From assembly GCA_004352715.1 (NCBI GenBank), contig SCFE01000090.1, forward strand, positions 1,089,115-1,153,114: a DNA stretch of 64,000 nucleotides, in the 5' to 3' direction. A program made the position numbers and the translations under genes. This document shows positions 49,146-60,019 of this stretch, piece after piece; positions within the stretch are counted from its first letter, which is position 1, and each line of letters starts with the position of its first letter. The notes beneath the pieces were generated by a model. That model did no database searches. It was not told where the DNA came from and saw only the letters and a list, made by a program, of their open reading frames with translations. The stretch is from Hofstenia miamia. Lineage: Eukaryota > Xenacoelomorpha > Acoela.

Positions 49146-50289
49146 TTTAGTGCAAATCTTCCTTATTACATGTGTCCATATCAAAGACTTTCAATATTTC
49201 CTAACAGTCTTGGATAACATTGTATATAAAAAGGTGACAAAGCGGTTTGTTACTTTAAAATGTTTCTTGGTCCTGGTGGATATAGGGTTAACCATTTGAA
49301 GAAACAAGCTAGTCAAGCATGATAAATCGTCAATCTTCCGAACAAACATTTGTTGTTTGGAAACTCAGTTGTTTTCTGATACCAAGTGAAGAATTCATAA
49401 AAACTGAAGGCAAAAGAAAGTTATAGTTTTTTTGATAATACATTAAAAACGCGAGATACTACGAAGGTTTATCTTGCTAAGGATCTAATTTTAGAGATGA
49501 AGGGTTAACGCAATTCCATAAAATCAAGGTGGATAAATATTTCTTTTTTTAAATAGCTGTTTTTCGAAAACATTAGTATACACATACATTTTTCACATTA
49601 AGATTTAGTAAAGGTAATCATTAATTGATGTTTGATAATTTTATGGTGAATTCTATTAAATTTTATCATTTCCAATTTATTCTGACCATTATGCAAATTA
49701 TGTGGGAAAACTATGAAGTTTTCAAAATTCTCAACATTCAAAGTTGATTGAGAAATATCTGTGCAAATTTTCGACTTAATATCATAATCCAATGCGGAGT
49801 TAGAGTGGAAGGAAAGAAATCCTCCACAAGTAGTGAGGAATCCCAAAGCTCCACCCTGAACAGGCCTTTAACCCCAAAACCTATTCACATGCAAAAAATT
49901 TTAACTAGTAAACCGCTTTATCTTCTATGACTTTTCAAAATGTTATTGATGACTGTGAATAATTCTTAAGCTTCCCATTCCACTGTGCAGCATATCCATG
50001 TGGCCTTCTAATTAACGATTGTTTTTTTTCTTATTAAATGAGAATCTTCAAATCCAAAATTTAAAATGCTGTGTCGAAGGCAAAATAAGTATCTGCAAAT
50101 CTTGCCAATTTGTTATTAGAAAGCAATGTAATCAATCATGATCTACATAAGTAGGTTACGAGAAATCACATTTTTACAAAATTGTCAAAGTCACTATCAT
50201 TAAATTAAGTAAATGATATCTTCACTATCACAAATATGTTCCTAATACGTTTAAAATGTCAATTAATACATTTTTTGTAAAATTGTAAT
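49146..50289. other. AT-rich intergenic DNA
   Basis: Two overlapping short frames at 49598-49930 carry no familiar motif. Nothing recognised. Confidence 0.5.
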
Positions 50290-50661
50290 TTCTATAAAAC
50301 CTTAAACTGTCTATCGTTCATTACGAAGGACAACACTATTTTACAAATTTATAAGCAATATTCTTCAAATCTGAAAATATTGCCTGTTGGGGAACATGTG
50401 CATGTTGAAGATTTCACTAAAAGGGTATTGCTGTGGCTGAAGTTATTTCAGAAAAAAAATTTCTTTGAAAATTTCAAATTTTTGAAAATATTTAAACTCT
50501 CTATACCTAATGTTCATGTATTAATAGAGTTTTGAGTACATGGAAGCAATAAAGTACTTTGAGTGTTTCTTGATTAGCGCAATGAGATCCTGAATCCATT
50601 GAGGAGTGTCTTGCACAGAGTCAGAGACTGCGGGCAAAGGCACGAATCGATGGGACTGTGT
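50290..50661 (+). repeat. Diverged dispersed repeat related to 57230-57640
   Basis: TATTGCTGTGGC, TTTGAAAATTT, TTAAACTCTCTATACCTA, TTGAGTACATGGAAGCAA, AAGTACTTTGA and GCACAGAGTCAGAG appear in the same order as TATTGCTGTGGC, TTAAATTCTCTCTATACTTA, TTGAGCCCCTGGAGGCAA and GCACAAAGTCAGAG at 57400-57605. It ends close to the hAT C insertion point, so that element inserted into this repeat. Confidence 0.6.
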
Positions 50662-50975
50662 CGTGTCACCAGGAATCGTCAACGCGATTAATCGAGATTA
50701 ACCATATGTATTAATCTATAATGCTGGTCAAGTAGATTAGATTAATCGTAAACAGCGTGCTCGATTAATCTAAATTATTACAATTACGTTGATGTTTCTG
50801 CATTCTGTTACGTGTTGTCATTTTCGGTTTGATCTTATCTATGGCCACTATTCCTGTGTCATATGTTTTATAAAAAAACATTAACACTGGATATAGAAGA
50901 AGAGCGTGATGATTAGGCATCTAACATACTTAGGAAGCGTCGGATGTCGCCTAATTCTATATATATATATATATA
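50618..50975. repeat. Assembly duplicate of 51507-51864
   Basis: From GAGTCAGAGACTGC to the TA microsatellite this sequence recurs at an offset of 889. It ends at a single n (50976), a 309-bp unrelated piece follows, and after 221 N the same sequence restarts. Only one copy is likely to be real. It contains the left end of hAT C (50670) and its TSD (50662-50669). Confidence 0.88.
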
Positions 50976-51184
50976 NAACTCAATTCCAAACGCAACTGTT
51001 TTCTTCGCTAAGGTAAACAATTTATGCTCATGTTAGTTGGCAAATCTTGTTAAGAAATGCATATTTAGAGTTATTCATTTTTTGAAAGCATTTATTCAGT
51101 ATTTAAATTCAATGTTAATATTGGTTTTCATTTTATTTGTATGTGAATTAAATTTCAATTGCAAGTATACATTGCTTAATTTTA

Positions 51185-51285
51185 GTGAAATTAAAGAAAT
51201 GTTGCATGGCATTCAACGAGTGCAGCTTTCGCATGAAAGGCAGCTAAAACAGATTCGTCAGCAGTTAGGAATGGACAAATCCAAT
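51185..51285 (+). other. Possible orphan exon on a small contig
   Basis: In the isolated piece 50977-51285, a CTTAATTTTAG acceptor-like site is followed by an open stretch reading EIKEMLHGIQRVQLSHERQL and KQIRQQLGMDKSN, a charged, probably helical or coiled-coil sequence of better composition than the AT-rich DNA before it. I do not recognise the protein. The piece is probably misplaced here by scaffolding, so its neighbours say nothing about it. Confidence 0.3.
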
Positions 51286-51506
51286 NNNNNNNNNNNNNNN
51301 NNNNNNNNNNNNNNNNNNNNNNNNNNNNNNNNNNNNNNNNNNNNNNNNNNNNNNNNNNNNNNNNNNNNNNNNNNNNNNNNNNNNNNNNNNNNNNNNNNNN
51401 NNNNNNNNNNNNNNNNNNNNNNNNNNNNNNNNNNNNNNNNNNNNNNNNNNNNNNNNNNNNNNNNNNNNNNNNNNNNNNNNNNNNNNNNNNNNNNNNNNNN
51501 NNNNNN
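51286..51506. other. Assembly gap
   Basis: 221 N. The sequence after it repeats 50618 onward. Confidence 0.99.
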
Positions 51507-51558
51507 GAGTCAGAGACTGCGGGCAAAGGCACGAATCGATGGGACTGTGTCGTGTCAC

Positions 51559-52236
51559 CAGGAATCGTCAACGCGATTAATCGAGATTAACCATATGTAT
51601 TAATCTATAATGCTGGTCAAGTAGATTAGATTAATCGTAAACAGCGTGCTCGATTAATCTAAATTATTACAATTACGTTGATGTTTCTGCATTCTGTTAC
51701 GTGTTGTCATTTTCGGTTTGATCTTATCTATGGCCACTATTCCTGTGTCATATGTTTTATAAAAAAACATTAACACTGGATATAGAAGAAGAGCGTGATG
51801 ATTAGGCATCTAACATACTTAGGAAGCGTCGGATGTCGCCTAATTATATATATATATATATATATGGATTCTCAAATTTATCACGCCAACTTTTAATCAG
51901 GTTGAGAGACTGTTCAGCAAAGCTGGTTATGCTCTATCTGATTACCGAAATCGTTTATTACCCCTCAACTTAGAGATCCAAATATTTCTTGACGCTAACA
52001 AGCACATGTGGAGTAAAATGACTTCAGAAAATATTCTCAAATAACAATAATAGTTGGTATTTTCTATTTTGAATATCTTTCAATGGATATGTTGTATTTT
52101 GAATATTTTTAATCACACGTAGATTAATCGACGATTAATCACGATTATTAATCGTCTGGCAGCAACGATTACGATTAATCTATCGCCAAAATTTTTTTTC
52201 ATACGATTAATCACGATTAAAATCTAACGATCCCTG
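51559..52236 (+). mobile_element. hAT element C with 8-bp TSD CGTGTCAC
   Basis: Flanked by CGTGTCAC at 51551-51558 and 52237-52244. Ends CAGGAATCGT and, reverse complemented, CAGGGATCGT match at 9 of 10. Both subterminal regions are arrays of GATTAATC words (51577-51665 and 52123-52220). At 678 bp it keeps only the transposase C-terminus. A TA microsatellite at 51845-51865 sits inside. Confidence 0.9.
51893..52043 (+). pseudogene. hAT transposase dimerisation domain remnant
   Basis: After the microsatellite a plus frame reads TPTFNQVERLFSKAGYALSD, RNRLLPLNLEIQIFLDANKH and MWSKMTSENILK then TAA. This is the ERLFSxAG...RNRLxPxxLExxxFL signature of the hAT C-terminal dimerisation domain, which mediates transposase multimerisation. 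About 50 codons of a protein normally over 500 residues long remain, so it is a deletion derivative lacking the catalytic core. The terminal codon and stop appear intact. Confidence 0.85.
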
Positions 52237-52369
52237 CGTGTCACCCATTAAAGCAATACTATTATGGTGATTTGCGGCTTTGGCCGCGGGTAGCCATAGT
52301 TTCAATTTTCCAATCATGATTTTTAGCAGTAGTAAATATAACCCTAATTTTATTGCGAATTTTTCAATA

Positions 52370-52560
52370 TCTGTGATAGTTTCTCCAAATAATTTTTAGA
52401 CACTTATGTTTCACAAACGAATGAAGATATTTAAAATGTGAAAACACCTCAAGATAGAGAATTGTTTCTTCTTTCTCTTTTCTTTCAAATTCACGACCTG
52501 GTGTGGTCTCGATCTACTGCGCGACAACTTAAACTTTGCGCAAGGCGTGCCGAGACAGGA
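52370..52560 (+). repeat. Diverged dispersed repeat, copy 2
   Basis: Counterpart of 48940-49145 in the same orientation (CTGTGATAGTTTCTCC, AAGATAGAGAATTG, CACGACCTGG and CGATCTACTGCGCGAC). Confidence 0.6.
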
Positions 52561-52927
52561 ATAACACAGTTTCTCTTCAAAAAATCGGTCGACATTAAGC
52601 CGCCTCTGAGCACTAGGTATGGAAATAATTTGAATATTTTTGCAAAAATCGGATTTCTCATTGAACTCTGTAGTAGAGAGTGACAATATGAGGTAAGCAT
52701 GGATCCGAACCTGACCCGATCGGAATATTTACTACCCAAACCCGACCCGAAACATTTACTTTGATTTGACATTATGGATCTCTGTTCGATTAAATGATCA
52801 TTAACATCAATCATTTTCTGATAGCAGAAACAGCAATTCATTGGTATTACTTAACATCTTGGATCCTTCTCAAATCAAGCAGTGATTTAGATCAGTCTGC
52901 TGTTAATAATCAATCTAATCTTTCCAC

Positions 52928-53268
52928 CAGACTTGTCAACAAGCCCAGCCGAGCTTGAGCAATCGGATATACAACGAGGCCAAACGAGCCTTTTTTAAGC
53001 AAAGCAACTTTATAGTACTGCTTGTTAATTTGAATATGCAGATTTCCTATTTTTTCCTACAATATGTCTTTCTTATATTCTTATTTTAAAAATGTTTATC
53101 AAATAATAGGAGGAGCTATGTTAAATACTCTGAGAGTGCAATATTTTTAAAAATAATATCGAGATGAAACTAGCCTCATTGAAAAATTATTGTAGTGAGC
53201 CTAGCAGAGTCCAACTTTTTCAAAATTTAATTAGCAAGTTTAGAAATTTCGGCTCGTTGACAAGTCTG
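52928..53268. mobile_element. 341-bp hAT-like MITE with perfect 13-bp ends
   Basis: CAGACTTGTCAAC at 52928-52940 and its exact reverse complement at 53256-53268 bound a non-coding 341-bp element. CGAGC words follow inside both ends. Flanking 8-mers CTTTCCAC (52920-52927) and CTTTGTAC (53269-53276) agree at 6 of 8, consistent with an aged hAT target duplication. Confidence 0.8.
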
Positions 53269-53276
53269 CTTTGTAC

Positions 53277-54154
53277 TAGTGTTCTGTGAACATAACCGCG
53301 CTTGACAGTTAGCCGGCCGCAGCCGCGGCCAAAGATTTCGTTTCACGACCAAAATACAGGATAAAATTCATATATGAAAATACTAATTTGCAATTAATTA
53401 CACATTGTTTCAGTTTTGAAGTCTAATTGTAAAAGTGATGATATTGTACATTACTATCACAAATATATTTTAGCTTATGTGTGTGCTTAAGAGGTACACA
53501 GAATGCATTTCAATATTAAGAATTCAGAGAGGTAGGAAGGGCGGAGGATAAGATTACACCCCAATACACTCCCGGCGTCCTTTTCCAAGAGCATTACAAA
53601 AATGTTGTATCTTATAATGATGAATCGTGTTAATATTTATATATCAGAATTCAAAACTAGTAAAGTGTGCTCATGACGCTACATTACTTAATTATTGGAA
53701 CTAAAAGTCGCATCAAGTACCCCAATTTGACCGTCGTTGCCAGACATTTACATGCTACAACAGTAAAACAAAGTGGATGTGAAAGAGTGTTTAGTGGATG
53801 CGGAAACACTATTACTGATAAACGAAATCACCTCAGTCCAGCCCATTTTAATGAACTTTTAGTCATCCGCTCGTTTAAAGATTTTTAAACATTACAATTT
53901 TTCCATGAATTTTATTTGTATTTTCGTTTGTAAAATAGCCGTTTTTATGATTTTCTGTAATTGTTCAAACAATGGATATATTTCAATTGTTTCATTGAAA
54001 ATTACATACAGTATTGCACTTAGTAGTAGTAAAAAGCACCGAATACTGTAAAAAAATTACGACTAAAGCATTGCTGCTAATGTCGGACTACGTCTAAAAT
54101 ATATTTTTTACGGCCGGCTACGGCCAAGAAAATTGCAGTGGCCGCATAAACTTA
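53277..54154 (+). mobile_element. hAT element D with 8-bp TSD CTTTGTAC
   Basis: Perfect CTTTGTAC repeats lie at 53269-53276 and 54155-54162. The tips (TAGTGTTCTGTG left; TAAGTTTATGCG right, reverse complemented) agree only weakly, but AGCCGGCCG occurs inverted about 35-45 bp inside each end. It encloses a hAT dimerisation domain. It shares its left TSD with the right flank of the MITE at 52928-53268. Confidence 0.7.
53667..53891 (+). pseudogene. hAT transposase C-terminal remnant
   Basis: The plus frame reads KSRIKYPNLTVVARHLHATT, then SGCERVFSGCGNTITDKRN and HLSPAHFNELLVIRSFKDF before a stop. This is the hAT dimerisation motif (YPxLxxxARxxLxxxxSSxxxERVFSxxGNxxTxKRNxLxP) ending at the natural C-terminus. 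The upstream catalytic RNase H-like domain is absent within element D, whose left half is AT-rich non-coding sequence. Fourth distinct hAT lineage in the window, by its different motif spelling. Confidence 0.85.
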
Positions 54155-54162
54155 CTTTGTAC

Positions 54163-56100
54163 CTTAAGCCGACCTTACCATTTGATACCGGAAATCGGTT
54201 TGGGTTTAATTGGATACCCGATGTCACTATCTACCCTAGGTTCATGCAAAGCGCCACCTTCAATAGTTCTTACCAGGTTTGGATAGAATTGTTCAAAAAT
54301 GTGGACAAATCGCATTGTTGCGTAAAAGTAACACTAGTAGAAATAGTGGAATGGCTACAAGATTTGTGGCCGACTTAGGCATTTAGCATAAAGGTAATGG
54401 CTGACCACTGCTACGAAGAAAATTCTTGAGTTAATACGGCAAACTAAGAAGCTTCAGGCAGAAATCACCGTACTATAAAAGTAACAATATTTATATCGAA
54501 ATATGCACAATAAATAATTTATATTTAAAAAAGCACACAAATCATTCGACATAGTAATATTAATTATCAAGGGCAATAAGTAATAGGAACTTGCGGGCGG
54601 CTCATTTTTGGCGCCCGAGCCCATAAAATAAAGAATAGCCCGCATGAGCTACATTCTATAACATATTGGCAAAATGTCGGTTTCAGGACGCTTGGCTGGT
54701 TTAAAAATTTATTAGGTGGTGATTTATCATGGCACTAGGGATCTACGGGACCCGAATTTTTTTGGTCCCAGTCTTTTAGTCTTATTTAATTTAATCTCAG
54801 TTTCATGAAAGTTTCTGATGCTATGCTTTCCGCGGAACTACTTCTATTTTGGCTGGTTTCTAAACTAAAATGACGCTAAATGAATGTTAATAGATGTTGG
54901 CTTTCTGGCGATTTAGCATGAGTCTCCCCTCAAATAAGTAAATCATTGATCATTTCATTCTGTAGTTTGTACTCATATTGGAGTATCTCTAGTTTCTGGT
55001 AAAGCCTCAATCAATTAAATTTTGCTTAAATTAAGATATTTTGCTTTTATGCTAGGTCACAGATTGTTCTTAAGTTCATTTATTCATTTAATTTAGATGC
55101 ATGCAAAGAAATTTTCGCATTTATGATGTGTGAAAGAAAGCAAGTGCTTCTGTTACTCAAAGATGAGAGACATTCAAATGGATGTTTGATTTTTGTTAAT
55201 GAATTTGTAAATATGCAAGCATTTGTAATACTGTTGAATGCCTAATAATTGTATGCAAATTCAGTATAGATAGCAGTTCCTCCTAAATTGAATAAAATTA
55301 AATACTGATTTTGTACTAACTACATGTAAGTTAATACAAATTTCTTACCAAGTACATGTAAGTAAACATACAATTCTTGCAAAGTCGCATTGAAGTTATT
55401 TAGCAACTTTTTGCATAATTACTAGAAAGTCTTTCCAATTTGCTAGGTTTTCACAAATAGAGTCATACGCAACTAATATTTAAGGAACTCAAAAAATTAA
55501 AATATTTGGTATTTTTGGGAGTTAACCTAATTATTTATTGCATTATAGAATATTGAAGATATCATAAATTTTGAAATCACAACCGCAATATACATTGTAA
55601 AACATCCTTTGAGGAGGACCATGGTGAAAAAGATAAAATAGCAAACGGTTCCGTGTGGTCCGGACTAGTCTCGGTTTGCAAAAAAGCGGATCACTTTTAG
55701 CTCTGATACTACCATTTTTAAGAAAACTTCTCTGGTAGCTCATCTAATGGGAAATGACAAATTAATTATTGTAAGAAATTTTTGTAAAAATGTACGCATT
55801 GTGTTAAATGCGCTACATTTCTTGGAAACAATACTGTCACGCACATTCTCACAAAGCTAACTGTTAGAATACTTTATAACTACAAAATCTCAAAGCCATT
55901 AGCAAATGAATAAATATATCATTTTATTTCTACGGTGATATTACCTTACCCGTTGCCTTCTCTGAAAAGTTGAAGAGCTTAGTAATTAGATTTATTTCCT
56001 GAAAAACTTTTCTGCAATTCGTTGAACTTCTCGTAATCTAAGTTGTTTAAAACACTTAAAGTACGTTACCTAGTCAGTGTATTAATATTTCTCTAGAAAT
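54163..56100. other. Intergenic with scattered GC-rich debris
   Basis: A GC-rich patch CGGGCGGCTC...GGCGCCCGAGCCC at 54595-54625 resembles hAT subterminal words seen at 42.5 and 61.5 kb. Short frames at 54133-54378 and 55543-55743 have no familiar motif. Confidence 0.45.
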
Positions 56101-56119
56101 CCAATTCACTAATGGGAAT

Positions 56120-57135
56120 ATAAGGCGAGACGGGACAGGACGAGTTCGAGATGAAATTTTTTATCCAAAACGGGCCCGGGACGACATTTTTAAGTTGATG
56201 AGACCTTGTTAAAATTGGTTAATCCAAATTTCCAATGCTTTCGAAGGATACTTTTCAAGACCTCTATCCTTTTTAAACTTTAAGCATAATTGTTCAAAAG
56301 AATTAACGTAATCAATAAATACGTGTACAGGCTTGTTCAATATCTTATCTTCGATAAAATAGCTAATAATAGATTATCTAGATAGACTATCTAGATAATC
56401 TAGATTATCTTCACTAAAAATATTTTACAGATTTAGTACAATGTACTAATTCATTCACTATTTATGTTGTGTAGCGCCGTGTTATTTTCGAATGCTGTTA
56501 TTTTGTTTTCCAAAACAGTAAATTAGAAGGCACCATAAAAATTACAAAATGATTCTTGACTACTGATTAGATTATCATACATACTTATTCCAATGTACTA
56601 GAAAGAGTAGTGATTCACAGTGTTAAAGTATCCAAGCTGGAATATTTCATGCAGATTTTATTAATTAACTAGTAAATGGTCTGGGTTTGTAACAAAACAA
56701 ATTAGAAGATTTATAGGATGGGCTATTGGACAGAATATTTTCTCAAAAATAGGTTATGTGATTATCTTTTAAACAAGCCTATGCATCTAGAGTCTAGATT
56801 CTAGACTTGTATTCAAACAAAATAATCATTCATTTCAAATTTTTGCTTAAGTCAAGTGGAACTTGTGCAGTCAGCAGCAGCCAATGGACTCTGCTTGATA
56901 TATTTTATTTAAGGAAAATAAATTTTTTGAATGAAATTGATTATTTTCAAAATACGGTACGAGATCTGTGAGCTACGGGCCTGGACGGTCCCGTGATAAG
57001 CACAGAACAAGACGGGACTAGAAATTCCGTCCCTTTTCAAACTCTGGTCATCACTAGTGCTTAGCGTTTTCAGAATTAACGCTGCTTTGTGCTCGCTTAT
57101 CTTGTTATGCCCTCTCCACCCGCCATCCAATGATA
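56120..57135. mobile_element. Possible degraded hAT with GGGAC termini
   Basis: GAGACGGGACAGGACGAG and ACGGGCCCGGGACGAC at 56129-56195 face GGACGGTCCCGTG, AAGACGGGAC and CCGTCCCTTTTC at 56976-57040. Inverted GC-rich words around an AT-rich non-coding core suggest an old hAT-like element. No TSD or exact end was found. Confidence 0.35.
56370..56402. repeat. Perfect 33-nt palindrome
   Basis: Arms of 16 nt (core AGATTATCTAGATAG and its exact complement) are separated by one A. A partial further copy AGATTATCT follows at 56402-56410. Confidence 0.9.
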
Positions 57136-57229
57136 AATAAGTAAAAAAATTCCAAATTTTCATTAACAAGTACAAAACTTCTTATGCTACCTATAAATTT
57201 TGTTACTCTTTATCAAAGGTCAAATTATA

Positions 57230-57640
57230 GGGATTTTTAATCTTAAACAGCCTAGCGTCCGTTTTAAGGAGAAACCGTTTTCTACATTTACAAGAATTTT
57301 CTCAAGGCCTATTTCCAAATTTGAAAATCTTGGGGCATGGGTGGGTCTAATATGGAACATACATTAATGCAATTTTAAAAATTTCTATTAAAGCTTATTG
57401 CTGTGGCAGAGATTTTTGAATAGATTAACAAGTTTTCTTAGAAATTTTCGAATTTTTGAAAACGATTTAAATTCTCTCTATACTTAGTGTTAATGTATTT
57501 AGAAGGTGTTGAGCCCCTGGAGGCAACAAAGAACTTTGACTTTTTCTTAATATTTGCAAACACATTCCAAGCCCATTAAGGCGTGCCGTGCACAAAGTCA
57601 GAGGTCGGGGGCCGAAAATAAAAAAGAGACTCTCCACTAT
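57230..57640 (+). repeat. Diverged dispersed repeat, partner of 50290-50661
   Basis: Same motif order as 50290-50661 with many substitutions. Family unknown. Confidence 0.6.
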
Positions 57641-59215
57641 CATGTGGTGCTATCAGATTGAGTACACCATTAATAGTTTTTAAGCTATGAGCGTTTAAAA
57701 ACATTTTATAGGATCATTAAAAAATTTTTAAAAATCACCAGACTGTTTTAGGTTAAACTTAACTATGGCTGAGTAATGATGGACTTTTTAAATATTCGTT
57801 ACTGCCCAACATCAAGGTATTGGTAGAAGTTTCAAATTTTATTTCAAACATCTGCTAAAATCAAAATTAACAAAATATAGTAATAAATTTCATTAATCCT
57901 TTTAAATATATTGATGTATCAATTCTATAGGGCAAATAGGTTTTTTATTCAAACTCCGAAGGTGAAGGCTCTCTGATCGGAAAAGATGTACCATTTTGCT
58001 CCCAGTCAGAATATAAGAGACATGCAAGATGTTCTTGAACTTTACTATGATTAAAGCTTTGATTTGCTACCATATTGGAAAAATTCCCCTTTTTAAAAAC
58101 TTAGATACGTTGCATGATTATATTTAACCATACAAGCTTTAGAAACAGCTCCTGAACTAGCCTTTAGTTCAGCTGGACATACGATTCCTGTTTGATCCGC
58201 ACAACGACACTCTCCCATCTGAGTGAACACTTAGTTATTAGAAAATATAGTATGCAATGCAGTATATGTAAAAAATACAATGTTTTATGTTCATTAGTGT
58301 TCTATTGGGAGTTTTGTAAGATTTGGTGCTATATTAGTAGGAGATCCCTGGGAATGATATCAATTCATTGTGCTGCCGCAAGAATACCCCTCCCTGGTGC
58401 TAGCTTAGAGAGATATTTCAACAAATATTCCGAGGCTCAAACTCAAAAACGGATAAGCATAGCAGGAGAAAACTTGTCCATGAACCTATTTATTGTGATC
58501 ATTAATTTGTAATTGAGTTCCTGTATATCAGAGTAAATCACTGTCTTTTGTTAAAGCACGAAAAATCGAATTCTTCGGGAAAGGAAAAGCTTAGCATAGT
58601 ATATTATGTTTTTTCCATACAGTATATCCTAAAACTACTCACAATATAGTATAATAAAATGACACCAACTATCCACAAACTTTACCTATTCGGGATTCTG
58701 CCTAATATGAGACTACACATATGTATGTATATCATATCATGAAAGAATTGCTGTGCAGGTTCAATTAAGAGACAATTTATGAATTTATTTATTTTATGCT
58801 GACCAATTAGAATACAAAAGCACAATAATACCGGTACAGTAATTGATAGTAATCAAATAAAATTTTACAAAACGTACTTATTTTGTGCTCACATGATTAA
58901 GAGCCAATATTGCAATTAGTTACTATGATATGGTGCATTGAAATTCAGATTATCATCAGACCAATATCCAAAGCAATTGTTTTATATATATAGTATGAGA
59001 AAACTGAATTATACAAATTAGTGGTTTTGGAAATTTTTGTAAAACTATTCCTATGAAAATCCAATTGGAATCCAATTTAATAGCAAACTTTGTTTGTCCA
59101 ACCAATTCCAATGTCCAATTGGAGTCCAATTAGATACCCATTCCAATGGACAAGCCGCATATTAAACAATACATGCAAATTTTCCAATCAAATTCATAGT
59201 GTAGTGCTTGGCATC
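57641..59215. other. Intergenic, weak open frame
   Basis: Within the plus frame 58192-58512 the part after 58335 (MISIHCAAARIPLPGASLER and KYSEAQTQKRISIAGENLS) has protein-like composition, but I do not recognise it and the first half is AT-rich. A cluster of CCAATTGGA words lies at 59054-59150. No other feature. Confidence 0.4.
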
Positions 59216-59229
59216 TATGCGGCAAAAGG

Positions 59230-59640
59230 CACTATCAGAAGCGTAAAAGAATAATAATTTGGGACGGACTTGGGTCGAAAAATTGGCATTTTGAAATGGG
59301 CCGGCCCGAAAAGAACTTAGTAGTGTTTTGCATTTTTAGATTTAACGCTGCCCGTGCCCGCCCTCCGCCCGTTTTCTTCCAATGCCTGGTGCATAGCCCG
59401 CCCGGTCCGCTCACCAACTATTGAGCAAAACGTAAAATACTACGAAATTTAATCAAAATACGCAAAAGAACTATATAATTTTGTTTTTTAGTGAGAAACT
59501 TCTTACGACTCCTATAAAATTTATGAATTCTCTCAAAATCATGCCGAGATTAATGTTTTGCATTTGAAGATTTAACACTGCCTGTGCTCGTCCTGCACAC
59601 ATGCTTTTTAAGGCTCGCATCTAATAATTTGAAACAACTT
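59230..59640. repeat. GC-rich hAT-like terminal debris with a repeated motif
   Basis: GGGCCGGCCCG at 59300-59312 and GCCCGCCCGGTCC at 59396-59408. TTTTGCATTT...AGATTTAAC then GCTGCCCGTGCCCG (59327-59360) recurs as ACTGCCTGTGCTCG (59556-59590), and a looser copy lies at 57060-57095. Confidence 0.45.
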
Positions 59641-59843
59641 ATGAAAATTCAAATTAAGTGTCATAAAGTAGATTAACAAATGTGCTATATAATATTTTGT
59701 TTTCTGCAAGACCAGTCCATCTATCACGCATTTAAGTTCTGTAGCTGAAAAGCCGTGATAACATCATAGCAAATTTTAAACATATGCAACATTTTCAACA
59801 AAAGGTATACTAATGAAACAAATTTCATAAGAATTTCAATAGA

Positions 59844-59876
<33 letters not shown>

Positions 59877-59945
59877 NNNNNNNNNNNNNNNNNNNNNNNN
59901 NNNNNNNNNNNNNNNNNNNNNNNNNNNNNNNNNNNNNNNNNNNNN
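59877..59945. other. Assembly gap inside TA microsatellite
   Basis: 69 N, flanked by TA arrays on both sides. Confidence 0.99.
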
Positions 59946-59977
<32 letters not shown>

Positions 59978-60019
59978 CTAGTATCCCATCACGGTGTTTT
60001 GAGCGCCTTATCTAGCAAT

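Noticed and set aside
52690-54265. CCGAACCTGACCCG at 52706 and TACCCGATGTCAC at 54220 as ends of a larger transposon enclosing the two hATs
   Set aside because: The words are only loosely inverted and no flanking duplication was found.
58192-58512. 106-codon frame as a gene
   Set aside because: Only the second half has protein-like composition and no family is recognised; kept as a note in the intergenic entry.
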